Positions 1-12,900 of a DNA stretch of 64,000 nt are shown in pieces. The notes below the pieces were generated by a model. It had not been told where the DNA came from, searched no databases, and saw nothing but the letters and a program-made list of their open reading frames with translations. Both the position numbers and the translations under genes were made by a program. The DNA lies in the NCBI GenBank assembly GCA_964007475.1, contig OZ023273.1, positions 38,751,525 to 38,815,524 on the forward strand. Direction: 5' to 3'. Source of the DNA: Hybos culiciformis. Its lineage: Eukaryota > Arthropoda > Insecta > Diptera > Hybotidae. Position 1 is the stretch's first letter, and each line of letters starts with the position of its first letter.

Positions 1-1082
1 AAAAAGGTTGCAAATTATGTTTCCATCGGTAAATCCATTTTAGCTTTTTTTTAACTTTATTACGAAAATACTGAAATAAGCTAAATTCACTTTGTCTTTA
101 AAATAGCATTACTGACGAGTTTTTACAACTGTTAAGTTTATGTAGACTTTTGGTCAGATAAGAAATCTACTATAAATTTCTAGCTTGGTTTTGGACGCGC
201 CTGAAATGAAATTGAATTAGTCAGGTTGCAGGGTAGTTACACATAGACGAATTTATTTATCAAGCGAGGCGCGGATATTTAGATGTTCTCATCTAAGAAA
301 CTACTGGGTGGGATTTGATGTAGTTTCAGTACTAAATCCGTGGTTAAAAGGTTCTAGGATATTTTATTTATGTAAGAGATTTTACAGATTATTTACCTAA
401 CGCGAAGCAGAGAAAAATTTATAAAATTTCTATAAAATATTTAAAAAAAAAAAAGGACGAAACTGTATCAGACAGCTAGTTTAAAAGTTATTGAATATTA
501 TTTTTCATTTTTAATTTGAAAATTTATTTAAAAAATGGATGAAACATATTTTGGAAACGAACATCTTATATGTGATATGCCGTTATACATGTTCTCTTTA
601 TGTTTTTATTTCTTTTGACCTAGACCTCATCCCATATTTGTATTCAAAGAAAGTTTTACTCTGAAGTATGATAATTGATTTTTTTTTTGTTTTTTTTTTT
701 TCTTTTTGCTTAATTCTTGGCTTCAAAAACGAATATGTACAAGAAAACTTTTGGTTTGTAAATATTTACAAAATTTTTAAAGAAAATAAAAGCATGAATG
801 TTTTTTTTTTGTAAAACATTTCTCTTAATAAAATCAGAAAGTAAAAGAAATTAAAAAAAAAAAAGAATATTTGAGCAATCGCTATCACCATTGTCAACAT
901 GAATTTAAAAAATAATAACTTTTTTTTTTGAGTTAAAACCAGTTCATTAACGTATGCTGAAAGAGCCGGGTGAACAACAAACGCATATAAATTTAAAACA
1001 GAAACTTTATATATTCTTAAAATTACAAGAAATAAAAAATTCTTAATAAAATAAAAAAAATATAAAGACAAAATAAAGTAAA
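1..1082. other. Upstream intergenic, no gene seen
   Basis: A+T-rich sequence with homopolymer runs and no codable exon that I can support. The last part must hold the promoter and 5' UTR of the first takeout-like gene, but no clear TATA or initiator can be singled out in such A+T-rich DNA. Confidence 0.5.
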
Positions 1083-4000
1083 ATGAATCACCTAAACAAT
1101 TTATTTATTTTAATTATCTTAGTGTTAACGGAAAAAGTTTTAGGCCAGCAAGACCAGCGTAAGTAAAAAAGAAAACAAAAAATTATTCAAATGAAAAAAA
1201 AAATCAATTATGAAAGCAATGAACGCGAAAATAAAATATGTCATATGGGGGGAAATCATTCCATCACAATTTATCCACAGACAATTCGTCTAAATGTTGA
1301 GATCGTCCGTCTCTAGCGAATAATTTATCCAAATAATAATTTGTCTGTCGATCAATTAATTTATTCATGCTAGCAATCATAACATTGCTTAACCAAAAAC
1401 AGTTAAAAAATAAAAAATAAACTATGCGGATACATTATATGGTGCAAATGCCTATGGAAGAAAAAATGTTGAATTGGCATATTATCCACTGAACGAATTT
1501 CCGAATGTTTATATTAGATGAATAATTTTTTATTTGAATTCACCGTGAAGGAATTCACTTATATATAAATTATACGTATGAACAATAATATTTATATGTT
1601 ATAATGTTTGCATGTTGAACTGAAAAAGGTTAATTAAGTTTTTAGAACGTTATACTTAACAGTAAATATTCGCAAATACATGTTGTAACTTGGAAGTCTA
1701 CCGTCTAACAACGTCTAGAAGAGCCTAAAGTTGATAATAATTCTTAGTGTCTAACCAATTCTTCAAGTAATTTTTAATGTTTCTTTATCGGTTTAGAGAT
1801 TAAGTTCTGAGATTAAGTTCTGTTATAACAGAACAATGTAGGTAGGTAATATTTGTTATCGTGAGCAGTCCGCAACCTCCATCCTGCATTGTTTTGTTGG
1901 CTCGATACACGTAAAAATTTTGTTACATAAAAAAATAACGAATATTTCATTGTAATTTTAAATAAATGCCTTAATAACAGTATCAAAGTTAATCTCTATA
2001 TTAAATAATATAAAATCGTACGAAGATGCAAACTACATACCTAGTTTTATGTTCTCTTTTAAATTGGTTATATAGTTGAAGTAGTTGTAGCAAAACAAAT
2101 AAATATATATATTCCGCTAATAACAAGCTCATTTCATATTATCTGTATGCTTTTAAATTTAAAATTTCCGCCTTGCTGAAGAACCAATGTAAGGAATAAC
2201 GTATAACGTATAAAGTAAAAATTTTTCGATCACGGTGGCTACTCTATGTAAAAACTTTTTTTTTTCTAAATGATCAAACTACGGAGACGAAAAATAAAAA
2301 TATGATAAATTCAAAATTAGGAGTGCAAGAAAAAAACCTTAATACGAAATTTAAAAATTCGGGAGATCAAATAAAAAAATTTGTTCCTTTATTATTTAAT
2401 GAATTGAACAACAAAAATCAGTTGAACATAAATTGATAGACAGCTCCATATAAATATTATATTTTATATAATTTTTATAATTATAATACAAATAAATGTA
2501 AATTTAATAACTTATATTATGAGCAATTTTTTTTAAAAAGTCTAATAGAAGCAGAGTCTAATAGCAACATTTTTAAATATCGAAAATAGCAACATTTTTT
2601 GATATATCAAAGCCTAAATTCATCAGTATCACCTCTTGGTGATATTATATTAATATATTATTATATTGTATGTGGTATTTAACCGATAATTGGGACGAGT
2701 AAAAAAAAATTATGAAATAAATTTAAACATACGTGATTTGCAAAAAATGTAATCAATTAATTCTGAATATCTTCGGAAATTATGAATGAGTTCTATTTAT
2801 CAACCTTAAATGGTTAAAAATAAACTACCAAAACCAAATTATATCATAATGAACTCACATAAGGGTTTTTGATAATTTCCCTTAACTTTCTATGTTGTTC
2901 ACTTATCCACCCACTTATAAATTATTAAAATGTTAAAGTTGAAAAGATATAATATTATATCTAATCTCTTAAATCTAAGCTTGTAAAAACTATAGGTCAA
3001 AAGAAACAATATAAATAAATTTGATTTGATTGATATCATAATGAATGAACAATTTTTATAATTACTTAGTTACTTTTTATTTGGAATTTGGCGAAATAAA
3101 ATTAATTAAGAAAAAATATGAAATTAATTGACGAGGATTCAAAATTAATTTATTTCTACATTTACTGTAACAATTTCCACTATAAGAAATAATTTAAAAA
3201 TATTTTGTACGACTCTTAAACGACATTTACATAAAATATTATTTTCAGCTTACTATATTCAACAATGTCCTAGAGATGAGGAATACATAAATGAATGTTT
3301 GAAAGATACTGGAAATAATTTAGTCAAATTTTTGCAACAAGGAATTCCTGAATTGGATATTTTTGAGGTAATGTTTTAATAGGATGATAATTCAAATGTT
3401 GATACTTTCACTTAAAAATATTTGAGGTAATTATTTCTTAATCTAGTTTAGTTCAACATTCCCTAAATCTAAAAGAAATTAAAATAAAAAGTATTTTTAG
3501 GTGGAACCTGTTGTAGTCGACGAAATTGGTATTGTGCTTGGAAATGGTCCTGATGGCTACCGTGCGATATTTAAAAATATAGAAGCCTATGGAGTTAGTA
3601 ATGTGTCTGTAACAAATATAAGGTTAGTTCAAAAGTTGTTATTTGGAAGAATTTATAATACATTATTTAAGAGATATTTTTAACTTATATCAAATGTATA
3701 TAACTTATATCAAATGTATATAAAATTTATAATACATCATACGTATAAAAAATATTTATATATTTATACTTTTTAAAAGTATTCAAATAAACTTAAGTTA
3801 TTAAGTTAAGAAAGAGCTTTGAGTTTTTTTACAAAGGATATAAAAATTTGAACCAAATACTAACTATGCAAACTGCTTAGTAAGGTGAATTTATAATTGA
3901 AAATGCATTTTTAATATAATTAAATGATAAACTGGAAAATTTCGTCAAATTAAAAAATTTTAATATATGATATAAAAATGTATTTTGTCATATAGAAATC

Positions 4001-6953
4001 ATGGCATCAACACATTAAAATAGCGATAAAAAAGTAATTTTTTGTAGTAGAACAGAAAATATCCACAAAATTGGAAGAACAATTTACACAATTTAATCGA
4101 TGTAATTAACAGAAAAATTGAAATGTAACATCATCAACACCCATTTTTGGTTTAGTTTAGCTTAACTCTTATGGTTTCTTTTAACCTCGGTTAAGAATTA
4201 ATAAATTCCTTCCTTACACCTTTCAAAAGGGATTATTATTTTTATTTTAGAATCGTTTTTTATAAAGGTATAGATTAAAGATGTTTCAAAAGCTTACATC
4301 GTCAACGGAATAATTGACCGTCTGAATAATACTAAATATATAAATGTTTATTTTAAATTTCAAATATTCTAATTTAAAACAACTTCATTTCAAATTTTCA
4401 GGTCAGATATTCATACTTTTCAATTTCAATTAACAATGGAAATACCGAGAATTCGAGTCAAAGCTCAATACAGATCAAGTGGAGTTTTAATTTTAGTGAA
4501 AGCTTCAGGTGCAGGGGACTATTGGGGAGAATACGGTAACAATCTAAAAAAATTGTTCTTTTAGTATGCTATTTAACATTTAGGAAATTAATTGATTTAA
4601 TATCCAGTCTGTTTTTTGTTAAAACTAACAAATTGATATCAACATTTAACATTTTTTGTATTTATTTTTTGTATTTCTATGTACCGAGGAAAATTAATTT
4701 ATTAATTGTTTATCACATTATTTTTAATCCTTTTCATCTTTATTATATATTAAACTTTAAGTATTTAAATATTTTAGGTGGTGTTCGAGCTAAAATTTAT
4801 TTCAAAGGCTTACCACAAAAGCGATCTAATGGCTTGCATTATTTGAGTGTTGAAAAAGTGAAAATGGATTTTAGTGTTAAAGAAATTCAAATGGGTGTAG
4901 AAAATATAGCAAATGGAAATGCTGTTATACGTAAGTTAATACTAAGATACAAAAAGAATATTTTCAAGTTTTGAACAAAATTGATTATTTGATTTAACTT
5001 TTTAAAATTTTAGAAGCTGCATTAAATTTATTCATCAATAGTAATGCTCAAGAATTGTTAAAAGAAATGAAGCCATCATTGAGAGCAAAATTAACTTTGG
5101 TTCGTATTATTACAAACGAAAATATTTTTTGTTTTTTTTTTTACTTTCACTTCGATATTAATATCAAAACAATTCAATCCCGATTTCGTGTGTGTGCGTT
5201 TGTACTATATAGCTACCAAATTATACATATCCAAATTTTTTATATATCCCCTTCCCCCGTAGTCTAGGAACCTCGTGTAGGACTTACATTCTTCTAAATA
5301 GAGGTTTTGTGTACATTTAATCGGAATATAACTAATTTCAAAACTGGCTTCTAAGGTAGTCTTCCGTCGGGGACTCGAATCAACATTTCTACTACCCTAA
5401 AACGATTTTGGCTCCTCAGGCTTTTCAGCCAAATCGATCCTGCGGTTAAGCCGTTATTGAGGACAAAAACAGAGATTTTTCACTGTTATTTATTAGAATT
5501 CGGAAAGGCTTATTTTTATCGAACTTCTGTAACATCTATGTATCTATCTATCTATATATATAAAACCGAAGTTGTCTCTTTGTCTCTTTGTCTCTTTGTC
5601 TCTTTGTCTCTTTGTCTCTTTGTCTCTTTGTCTCTTTGTCTGTTTGTATGTTCCGAATAGGCTCCTAAACCGCTCAACCGATCGTTTTCAAACTGTCACC
5701 ATGTCTTTGTGTTAGGTCGGGGGTCGTTATAGGCTATTTTAAAATTTTATTGGCCTCCTACCCAGGGACCTCCCCCGGGGGCGGACTTCAAAAGTTCGTC
5801 CGATTTCATTCAAATTTGGTATGTAAAAAGAGGAACTGATTACACACAAATCGTAGCAAAAAATTTGTTGACCTCCTACCCAGGGACCTCCTTCCCAGGG
5901 ACCTCCTACCCAGGAACCTCCTACCCAGGGACCTCCTACCCAGGGACCTCCCCAGGGGGCAGACTTGAAAAGTTCGTCCGGTTTCATGCAAATTTGGTAT
6001 GTAAAAAGAGGAACTGATTACACATAAATTTCGTAACAAAAAATTTGTTGACCTCCTACACCTACTCAAGGACCGCCCATGGGGACGGACTTCAAAAATT
6101 AGTCCGATTTCATTCAAATTTGGTATGTAAAAAGAGGAACTGATTACACACAAATATCGTAACAAAAAATTTGTTGACCTTCTACCCAAAGACCTCCCAT
6201 GAGGACTTTAAAAGTTCGTCCGATTTCTTTCAAATTTGGTATATAAAAATAGGAATTGACAACACACAAATATCGTAAAAAAAATTTTGTTGACCTCCTA
6301 CCCAGGGACCTTCTCTGGTGGCGGACTTCAAAAGTTCGTCCGATTTCATTAAAATTTGGTATGTAAAAAGAGGAACTGATTACACACACATTTCGTAACA
6401 AAAAATTTGACCTCCTAGTCAGCGACCTCCCCCGGAGGCGGACTGCAAAAGTTCTTCCGATTTCATTCAAATTTGATTCATAAAAAGAGGAAATGGATAA
6501 AAACACAAATTTGGTTTGGTTTGGAAACCTATTTAAGGGAAGGATATCATTCGATTTCATACAATTTAAGTGTTGAATAAATAGAAATGATAAATATTAA
6601 TTCTTAGATATTTTCCCAAATTTATAAAATAACTAGCTCTTATAATTGTTCATCAATCTGACAACAAAAATTTCACTTAAAACGTGTGTTCCACAACAAC
6701 GTGTGTGCGGGTACAGCTAGTAATGTATATAATAAACCAATACGAAATATCCTTAAGTTAGTTTTTACAGCAAAGAGAAATAAAAAGGGCTAAAGTTGGT
6801 TCTTACACTGTCAACGTTTACATTGCTCACAAAGTTAGTTGGTTACATAAAAATTATAAAAAAAATTTATAAAATATTTCATTTTTTTAGGTTATCCATC
6901 AGTTTATGGAAAGGCTTTTAGATAAAATACCTTTGGAACAATGGTTTTATTGA
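1083..6953 (+). CDS. Takeout/JHBP-domain secreted protein, gene 1
   Basis: Seven coding exons join in frame: 1083-1158, 3249-3367, 3501-3622, 4402-4535, 4778-4930, 5014-5099 and 6891-6953, giving 250 residues, the usual takeout size. All introns are GT-AG. Exon 1 encodes a hydrophobic signal peptide (MNHLNNLFILIILVLTEKVLG). A cysteine pair follows at residues 32 and 42 (C-x9-C), matching the N-terminal disulfide of the family, then the typical GIPELDIFEVEPVVVDEI segment. Later exons give the alternating strands and GLPQK turn of the JHBP fold. Family knowledge: these proteins carry small hydrophobic ligands in haemolymph or secretions; the ligand here is unknown. A polyadenylation signal lies about 75 bases past the stop. 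Introns 1, 2 and 3 have phases 1, 0, 2 as in the second takeout gene at 13507-17758, so the two are probably paralogues; intron 6, which splits the last exon, is unique to this copy and holds a Helitron-like element. Confidence 0.88.
5573..5642. repeat. TCTCTTTG microsatellite
   Basis: About eight near-perfect copies of the 8-base unit TCTCTTTG, just inside the left end of the Helitron-like element. Period 8 gives periodic Leu/Ser/Cys/Phe/Val open frames that are not genes. Confidence 0.9.
5752..6520. repeat. Minisatellite of about 117-bp units
   Basis: Six or so imperfect tandem units, each starting near GACCTCCTACCCAGGGACC (about 5752, 5869, 6049, 6175, 6292, 6409) and carrying a CGTCCGATTTCATTCAAATT core. 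One unit has an extra local expansion of a roughly 16-base CCTCCTACCCAGGGAC motif at about 5872-5955. The block is the body of the Helitron-like element; long minus-strand open frames across it are repeat artefacts. Confidence 0.85.
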
Positions 6954-7027
6954 TAATTTGTTTTTGAAAATATAATTATTTTAATTTTTAAATATATTTA
7001 TATAACTTTAATTACATTACTGTTTTC

Positions 7028-7033
7028 AATAAA
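7028..7033 (+). terminator. Polyadenylation signal of takeout gene 1
   Basis: AATAAA, 75 bases after the stop codon of the first takeout-like gene. Confidence 0.6.
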
Positions 7034-7574
7034 AGTATAAATATGAAAATAATACTAATATTTAAGAAAATAACTTATTTTTTAAATAAAACGTTTATAT
7101 TAAAAGAATGATAAAATAAAAATGAATTTTAATAAAATATTTTTGTCAGTTAGTTAAAAAAATCATGTTTCTTACTTTAAACCATTACAATTACAAATAA
7201 CAATAATTCACTATTATATATGAAAATTGTATGTATTGTTTATAGATTTAAAAGCAACCAACATTTTACTTTACTTTACGACAAAATAAAACAACCAAAG
7301 TTCTTCTGTAACAAATTAATTAAAAAAATTATTCAAGTTTTTGACATTTAATTATGAAAATAAATAATGAGAAAATATTTGTAATAAAACTAAACAAAGA
7401 AATCAAATCATTAAATTTCGGAATAGATAAGCCTAACTATCGACTGGAATTATGTTGAATATATTAATATGTATATGAAATTTAGTTTTTACCCCATTTC
7501 TAGCACAATAATAAATTTGGGATAATATATCATGTCAGTACTATCATAGATTAAGAATACACATAGATTGTTAG

Positions 7575-8273
7575 CAGGCCTGTCGAGAGGGGAGGGAGGG
7601 GGTGTAAGAGCTAAGGGGCCCGCTTGTTTAATTTTTTTTGCGACAAAAACAATATACATTATACATATGTGATATTAAGTTTCATGCTTATACATTATAC
7701 ATATGTGATATTAAGTTTCATGCTATCACAGTCATTATTGGAAAAAATTTACATTAAAAGTCCTTGATGATGGCGTCAAGTAGAATTTTTTGTGATTTGT
7801 TATGGAAAACAAGTGCATGAAAATTTTATCATTAGTAAGTATAATTTTAAGGTGTTGATTTTTCAGCTTTTTTTCAGAAAATTAATTTTCTATTTCTACT
7901 ATTACTAGACATCCTAACTGTTTGTATTTGTTAGACTGTTTGGACTGCGGTCCGGATTCAAATAATCTAGGAGGGGTTGTCGTTACTAATTATTTGTGAT
8001 TTTTTAAAGTAGTATAAATTAAAGTGGAGACTACAAGTTTTTATATAAAGCGAAAAAACTTTACATTCTGATTCTCATATGATCTTATTTCCTACCCTGT
8101 ACACCATAATTCTGATTTCATAAGTAGATTTGTACAAATGTATAAAGTGTGACTATTAATGATAAAATTAAGTGTTTAGGAGGCTCAATTAGTGTTATTT
8201 TCATAACCTTTAAAAAAAAATGTTATTTGTAAAAATCTTTTCCCGGGCCCGGTGTTGGCTATCGACGCCCCTG
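7575..8273. mobile_element. hAT-type MITE with 8-bp target duplication
   Basis: Starts CAGGCCTGTCGAGAGG and ends with the inverted form of CAGGGGCGTCGATAG, imperfect terminal inverted repeats of hAT style (CAG...CTG). It is flanked on both sides by the identical 8-mer ATTGTTAG (7567-7574 and 8274-8281), the target-site length of hAT elements. 699 bases, no transposase. It contains a perfect 36-bp tandem duplication. Confidence 0.85.
7653..7724. repeat. 36-bp unit in two tandem copies
   Basis: Two adjacent identical copies of a 36-base unit beginning TATACATTATACATATGTGA, inside the hAT-type MITE. Confidence 0.85.
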
Positions 8274-9200
8274 ATTGTTAGCTTCATACAACATTATTTT
8301 TGGTATTTTTATGTGAATGTGTTAATAAAACAAAATAATATACGTGATAATTATCGATATATGAAAAGAATTTTATTTAGTTTTACTAACACTTTCAGAT
8401 AAAAATACCAAAAAAGGCTGAAAATATGTTGTATGAAGCTATAAATCTTTCTGTATTCTTAATCTATGGTACTATCGATTATAATTTTTTTAATAATAAA
8501 ACTTTTCTTAAACTTTTTGACTAGTTTTTGAATTCAATCGAAAAAAAAAACCTTTTTTTTTGTATAAACAAAAAGCAAAAAGTTTGTTACTTAAGTCTTT
8601 TGTTTTATTATTAATTTGTGTTAATTTTGATTGGAAAGCCGATTTAGATTATTTTCAATTGTAATTTATTCACTACCTCTGGACTGTTTCATGCTTACCT
8701 CTGGACTGTTTCATGCTTTAAAATGGTATACAACTTTTAGAATCGATTAAGGCTAAGTTCTCGAAATCTCTTCAAAACTATTTTTTTAATCATAAAAATT
8801 TGAGAATAGTCCGAAAATCCAATAGTGGTATTATTGAAAATTCTGTCCATATATATACTATTAATATTATTGATGTTACAGACAAATGAAGAACTTCTTT
8901 TCTTAATCTTAAGCAATCTTTTTCTAGATAAAAATTAAAAGAAATATTGAAAATATATATTGAATTTTTAAGGACTTATTTTTTGTTTATCTGACTATTT
9001 ATTTATTTTATTTAACTTTATACTACTTAAAAATAGCATTATATATTCGTTTTCGATTGGTTGAAGGCTTTTAATGAATATGGAGCAATTAAATTCATTA
9101 TTGATTCCAACTGAAATTGATAATAAAGGAATCGAAATCTCTTGAATGAAAAAATATAATTTCATATTTTAAATTAAGTAAATTAATTTAGTTTCTATAA

Positions 9201-9457
9201 AAAATAAGTTAAAAACGAGTTTTCGAAAAAACTGAGGCCAGGCCGCATGAAAAAGTAGAAAATAATTTTTTCTTCACACACAGAGGTGGACTCAGATTTT
9301 TTGATTGGGACGTAAGTGATTTGATTCATGAAGAGAAAGAATATTCAAGAGAGATGTCCCAATCAAAAAATCTGAGTCCACCTCTATGTGTGAAGAAAAA
9401 GTTATTTTCTACTTTTTCATGCGTTTTTTTGGAAAACTCGTTTTTAACTTATTTTTA
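9201..9457. mobile_element. Foldback MITE
   Basis: Two arms of about 105-112 bases, nearly perfectly inverted, around a loop of roughly 45 bases. Shared blocks include GAGGTGGACTCAGATTTT, GCATGAAAAAGTAGAAAAT and AAGTTAAAAACGAGTTTTC. The left arm has a short extra GGCCAGGCC segment. No coding. Confidence 0.85.
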
Positions 9458-9540
9458 TTTTCTGCCTTTTTCACGTTAACTAAATTGTTATTATGTGCTG
9501 CATGGATGTTTGAAAACAATTTTATGACTAATCATATCGA

Positions 9541-9930
9541 TGAAAATTTTTCCGATGATTTTTCCGTTTTTTCGGGTTTTCTGCAAAAGCAACTTTATGC
9601 AACTCATTTCGCTCTACAATTTTGTCTCAGGTTGCAAAACGCTCAAACGCTTCTTTGGTCGGAAAAACTCCGGAAAAGCGTTTTACATGAATTTTCTTCG
9701 ATTTTTTCTGCAAGTTTTCACCATTGTCGGAGAGAAAGTAATGATGCCAGTTGATAGGGAACTTGATCCTGCATAATTTAGAAAACTTTTTTACTGGAAA
9801 ATTTTCCGGAAAAGTCGGAAAATTCCGGAAAATTTTTTCAGAAAAATCAGAAAACTTTGCATTTTTCCTAAAACGGATTATCACTATCAAATTTTCAAAT
9901 AATTTTTCCCGATTTTCCGGGTTTTCCATG
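9541..9930. repeat. GGAAAA/TTTTCC-rich low-complexity stretch
   Basis: Dense repetition of GGAAAA and TTTTCC (for example GGAAAATTTTCCGGAAAAGT) produces overlapping open frames on both strands. It looks like a decayed repeat rather than a gene; about 9960-10060 after it has a less A+T-rich segment that could be a transposon tail. Confidence 0.5.
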
Positions 9931-12900
9931 GAAATTTCCGCTTCAAATTTTGATAGCTTCAATTGTCACGCGACATGAACCTGTGTGCCAAATTTCAGCT
10001 CGCTGTGATGACGAAAAGTGGATCTACGAGAGTGTCGAAAATAGTAAAGAAATATACAGACAAATTACTTTACGAGTTAATAAGAATTGTGTCCTCAACA
10101 AAAAGACGAAATAAAATAACTTGACTTTATGTCGCTTTTAGATCTTGGGTTTATTTCTCTATTTAAAATTTTGTAAAACCACATTAGGTCAGTTGACTTT
10201 ATGTTAGTTGGTGCCTTAAGACACCTACGCGAGTTAAACTTTCTATTTTAAACGCTGCGATGACAATTTTCATTTTTTTTTTGTCAGGGCGTCTATGTAT
10301 AAATCTTTTCTCCAAAAAACCATCTTTGTGTACAGTGTACCTCTACAGGTCGATTTTCATAATTATTTTTAAATCAAGGTATCGTAATTTTGTTTGGGCA
10401 AATATTTCAGATTTTTGATTAAAAAGTGTTTTATCACCTTCAAATCGTCGAATTTATTTTATATTTTATTTTAAATGTTTACATTGCATAAATAAATTTA
10501 ATTTACAAATAAATAAAAAAACAAATAAATAAATAAATTACAAAAGAAATATACCCAAAATCAAATAAAAATTATTTTCACTCGAATTTCAATCAAGTAC
10601 AAGAGTACAAGCGATTATACTAGTTTTATTAATTTAATAAAAAAATATTTTAAAAAAAGTATTATGATGTGCACTACAGCTTATTATTTTTTTTTTCTCT
10701 GAAAATGTAAATCATGTTGATGATTGATGAATCATAGAAATATAAGTAAAAAATAATAAAAAAGAAATGTATGCATGCAACATTCAAAGTTAATAATATA
10801 ACTAAAATGTTAATTAAATTTTGTAATTCTACTATTTTTTTTTACATATTATGCAAAAAATATGCGGTTGTTTATATTATGTATATCCAACCTTGATTTT
10901 TAAATTTTATTCACAAAAAAAAAAAATCGGTGATTTTAGTAGCCTTTTAGAAATCTAATGTTATTTTGTTTTAACAAACCACATAGGTGATATTTTTTAT
11001 CTTATTCGTACCATCTTTAAATTGTCTACGAATTTAAATTCTCTATGTATATATACATATCTATTTTTCAGTGTAAGTTATGTAAGTTCATAATAAAAAT
11101 TTCAATATTCATGAAAATTATATTAGCGGCAGTCTGAATTTTTGGCTCAACAACGTTATAATTCTAAAATAAAAAATATGTTAGGTATAAATTTTAATTC
11201 TCATTCTCATTCTTATTCTGATAAGATTGGATTCCTGTGTAACAGATAATTCTCGAAACACTCATTGCAATTTGACCTACTGGCCCACTGTACCACAGTG
11301 TATGTATTCAAAGTTCAAACTAGAGGAAACAAACATGTACAGTTATAATAATAATATTGCAATTTATAATAAAATGCAATCTTTAATTTAAACAAATATT
11401 TATTGATTTTTAGAGATATATATTTGGTAATTATTTCTGTTTAGGAATTTAAATTTGAAAAAAAAAATAAAATTTAAAAATTAAAAATATATGCAAGTAG
11501 TTGACATCAAATTGTTTGTTATTGTTTGAGACTTAGTTAATAAGTTTTATGTTACACAATTTAAAATAAATTAACTTACTAAAGTATTAATTGTATATGC
11601 AATTTTTAATAATTTAACAAATGTTTTACAAATACACTTACTACACGTACAAATACATACATAATACGCCTATGAATAAAATAATGATGTAGAGAAAAAT
11701 TAAATTTCAAAAGTTTTACTAATTTCGAGTTTAATGTACATATTTTGTTATTCTGTACTTTTTTTTTGGAACTTTCTGAACTTAAGAATTTCGATAATTT
11801 GATAATAACTATCCTTAGAAAATTAACATGACTCTTAGTATCAATCATATTATAAAACCTAGTATTGAGATCAAAGAGAAAACTAAATATTTGATTACGT
11901 ATGAGTTTTACATTTAATTTTGAGAAAAACAAACCTTATATATATTCTAGAAAGCTGTCAGTGTCGTAAGAGATAAAAAATAAGTAAATATAATTTTCAT
12001 TATGTTTGTAATTGCTTCTCGAAAGTTTTTATATACCACAACCGTGCGCTCAGAATTTGCCTAATGTCTTTTTCATTAATTTAAATCTGACACTGGAGAG
12101 TGAAAAAGTTTTCTGAATTACTTATTTAATTGTTTCAATTGAAAACTTAATCTTATCATATAAGAATTAAAGTATGTAAAAATAAGTTTGATGCAAATCC
12201 AAAAATGTGAAAATCGAACTTATAAAGTTATAAAATTAAAATTAATGTTTACATATTTATTTTAATATATGTAACTCTACACTACATTTCTCACCCAAAA
12301 AAATATTACGTAATTTATAATCAACGAAATATAAAACATGATCAATTCTCATTAACAGGTCTTTTTGCAAAAAATGTTAATTTTCTTTGATAGTGTTTGA
12401 CATTTCCTTTTCGACATTCCAATCAAAAATTTCCCACTAGAATTTTGTCAGTAACTATCTCTTTTTTTATTATAAAACAAATTTGTAGGAAAGTGAAATC
12501 GAAAATAATATTTTAAAGAGAAAAATTAAATTTCCTTACATTTAAAAAATAAAAATTAAAACCTAATAAAAAATTGTACATGTATTAAAAAATATTAAAT
12601 ATTTATTTATTATATTATATACGACATGAATAAATAGTTAAATTAGTTACATAGAGCTAGAAAATTAATTTTGTAATACGAAAAGATTATAATTTTAACG
12701 ATGAATAATTTTTAAAATCAAATTGTAGTCTTTTTTAAACGTCGTTCTCTCACTTGATCCTCTTAATACCATATTAAGTATTATCAAAGAGGGTTATGAT
12801 ATAGATTTTTTGTTTCACTTTTTTTATCAACATTTTTTGTATGGGACTAATTCCTCTATTATACTAACTTAATGGTATTATACATAAATTTGCATTAACT

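Larger units (their letters stand above)
5551..6720 (+). mobile_element. Helitron-like non-autonomous element
   Basis: The element begins with TC (5551) after an A and ends with CTAG (6717-6720) before a T, which is the Helitron rule of insertion between A and T with no target duplication. Inside are an 8-bp microsatellite, a conserved-looking GTTTGTATGTTCCGAATAG stretch and a block of roughly 117-bp tandem repeats. A small TGTG-TTC-CACA hairpin lies about 25 bases before the CTAG end. No Rep/helicase coding is present, so it is non-autonomous. It sits in intron 6 of the takeout-like gene. The exact left end is the weaker boundary, because the flank is a TCTA microsatellite. Confidence 0.6.
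7537..8474. mobile_element. Foldback MITE, split by a hAT MITE
   Basis: If the inner hAT element is removed, the left arm (7537-7574 joined to 8282 onward) reads as the inverted complement of the right arm ending at 8474. Matching blocks are AGATTAAGAATAC, AGCTTCATACAACA and TTTGGTATTTTTAT. Arms are about 75-80 bases around a short A+T-rich loop. No coding capacity and no clear target duplication; superfamily not assigned. Confidence 0.75.

Noticed and set aside
766..1071. Open frame of about 100 codons on the minus strand
   Set aside because: Phe/Leu-rich product of A+T homopolymers with no domain; it also overlaps the promoter of the takeout gene.
5739..6560. Minus-strand frames of 80-138 codons with repeated RSLGRR and NEIGRTFEV words
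   Set aside because: They follow the 117-bp minisatellite of the Helitron-like element, so the protein repeats are only DNA repeats read through.
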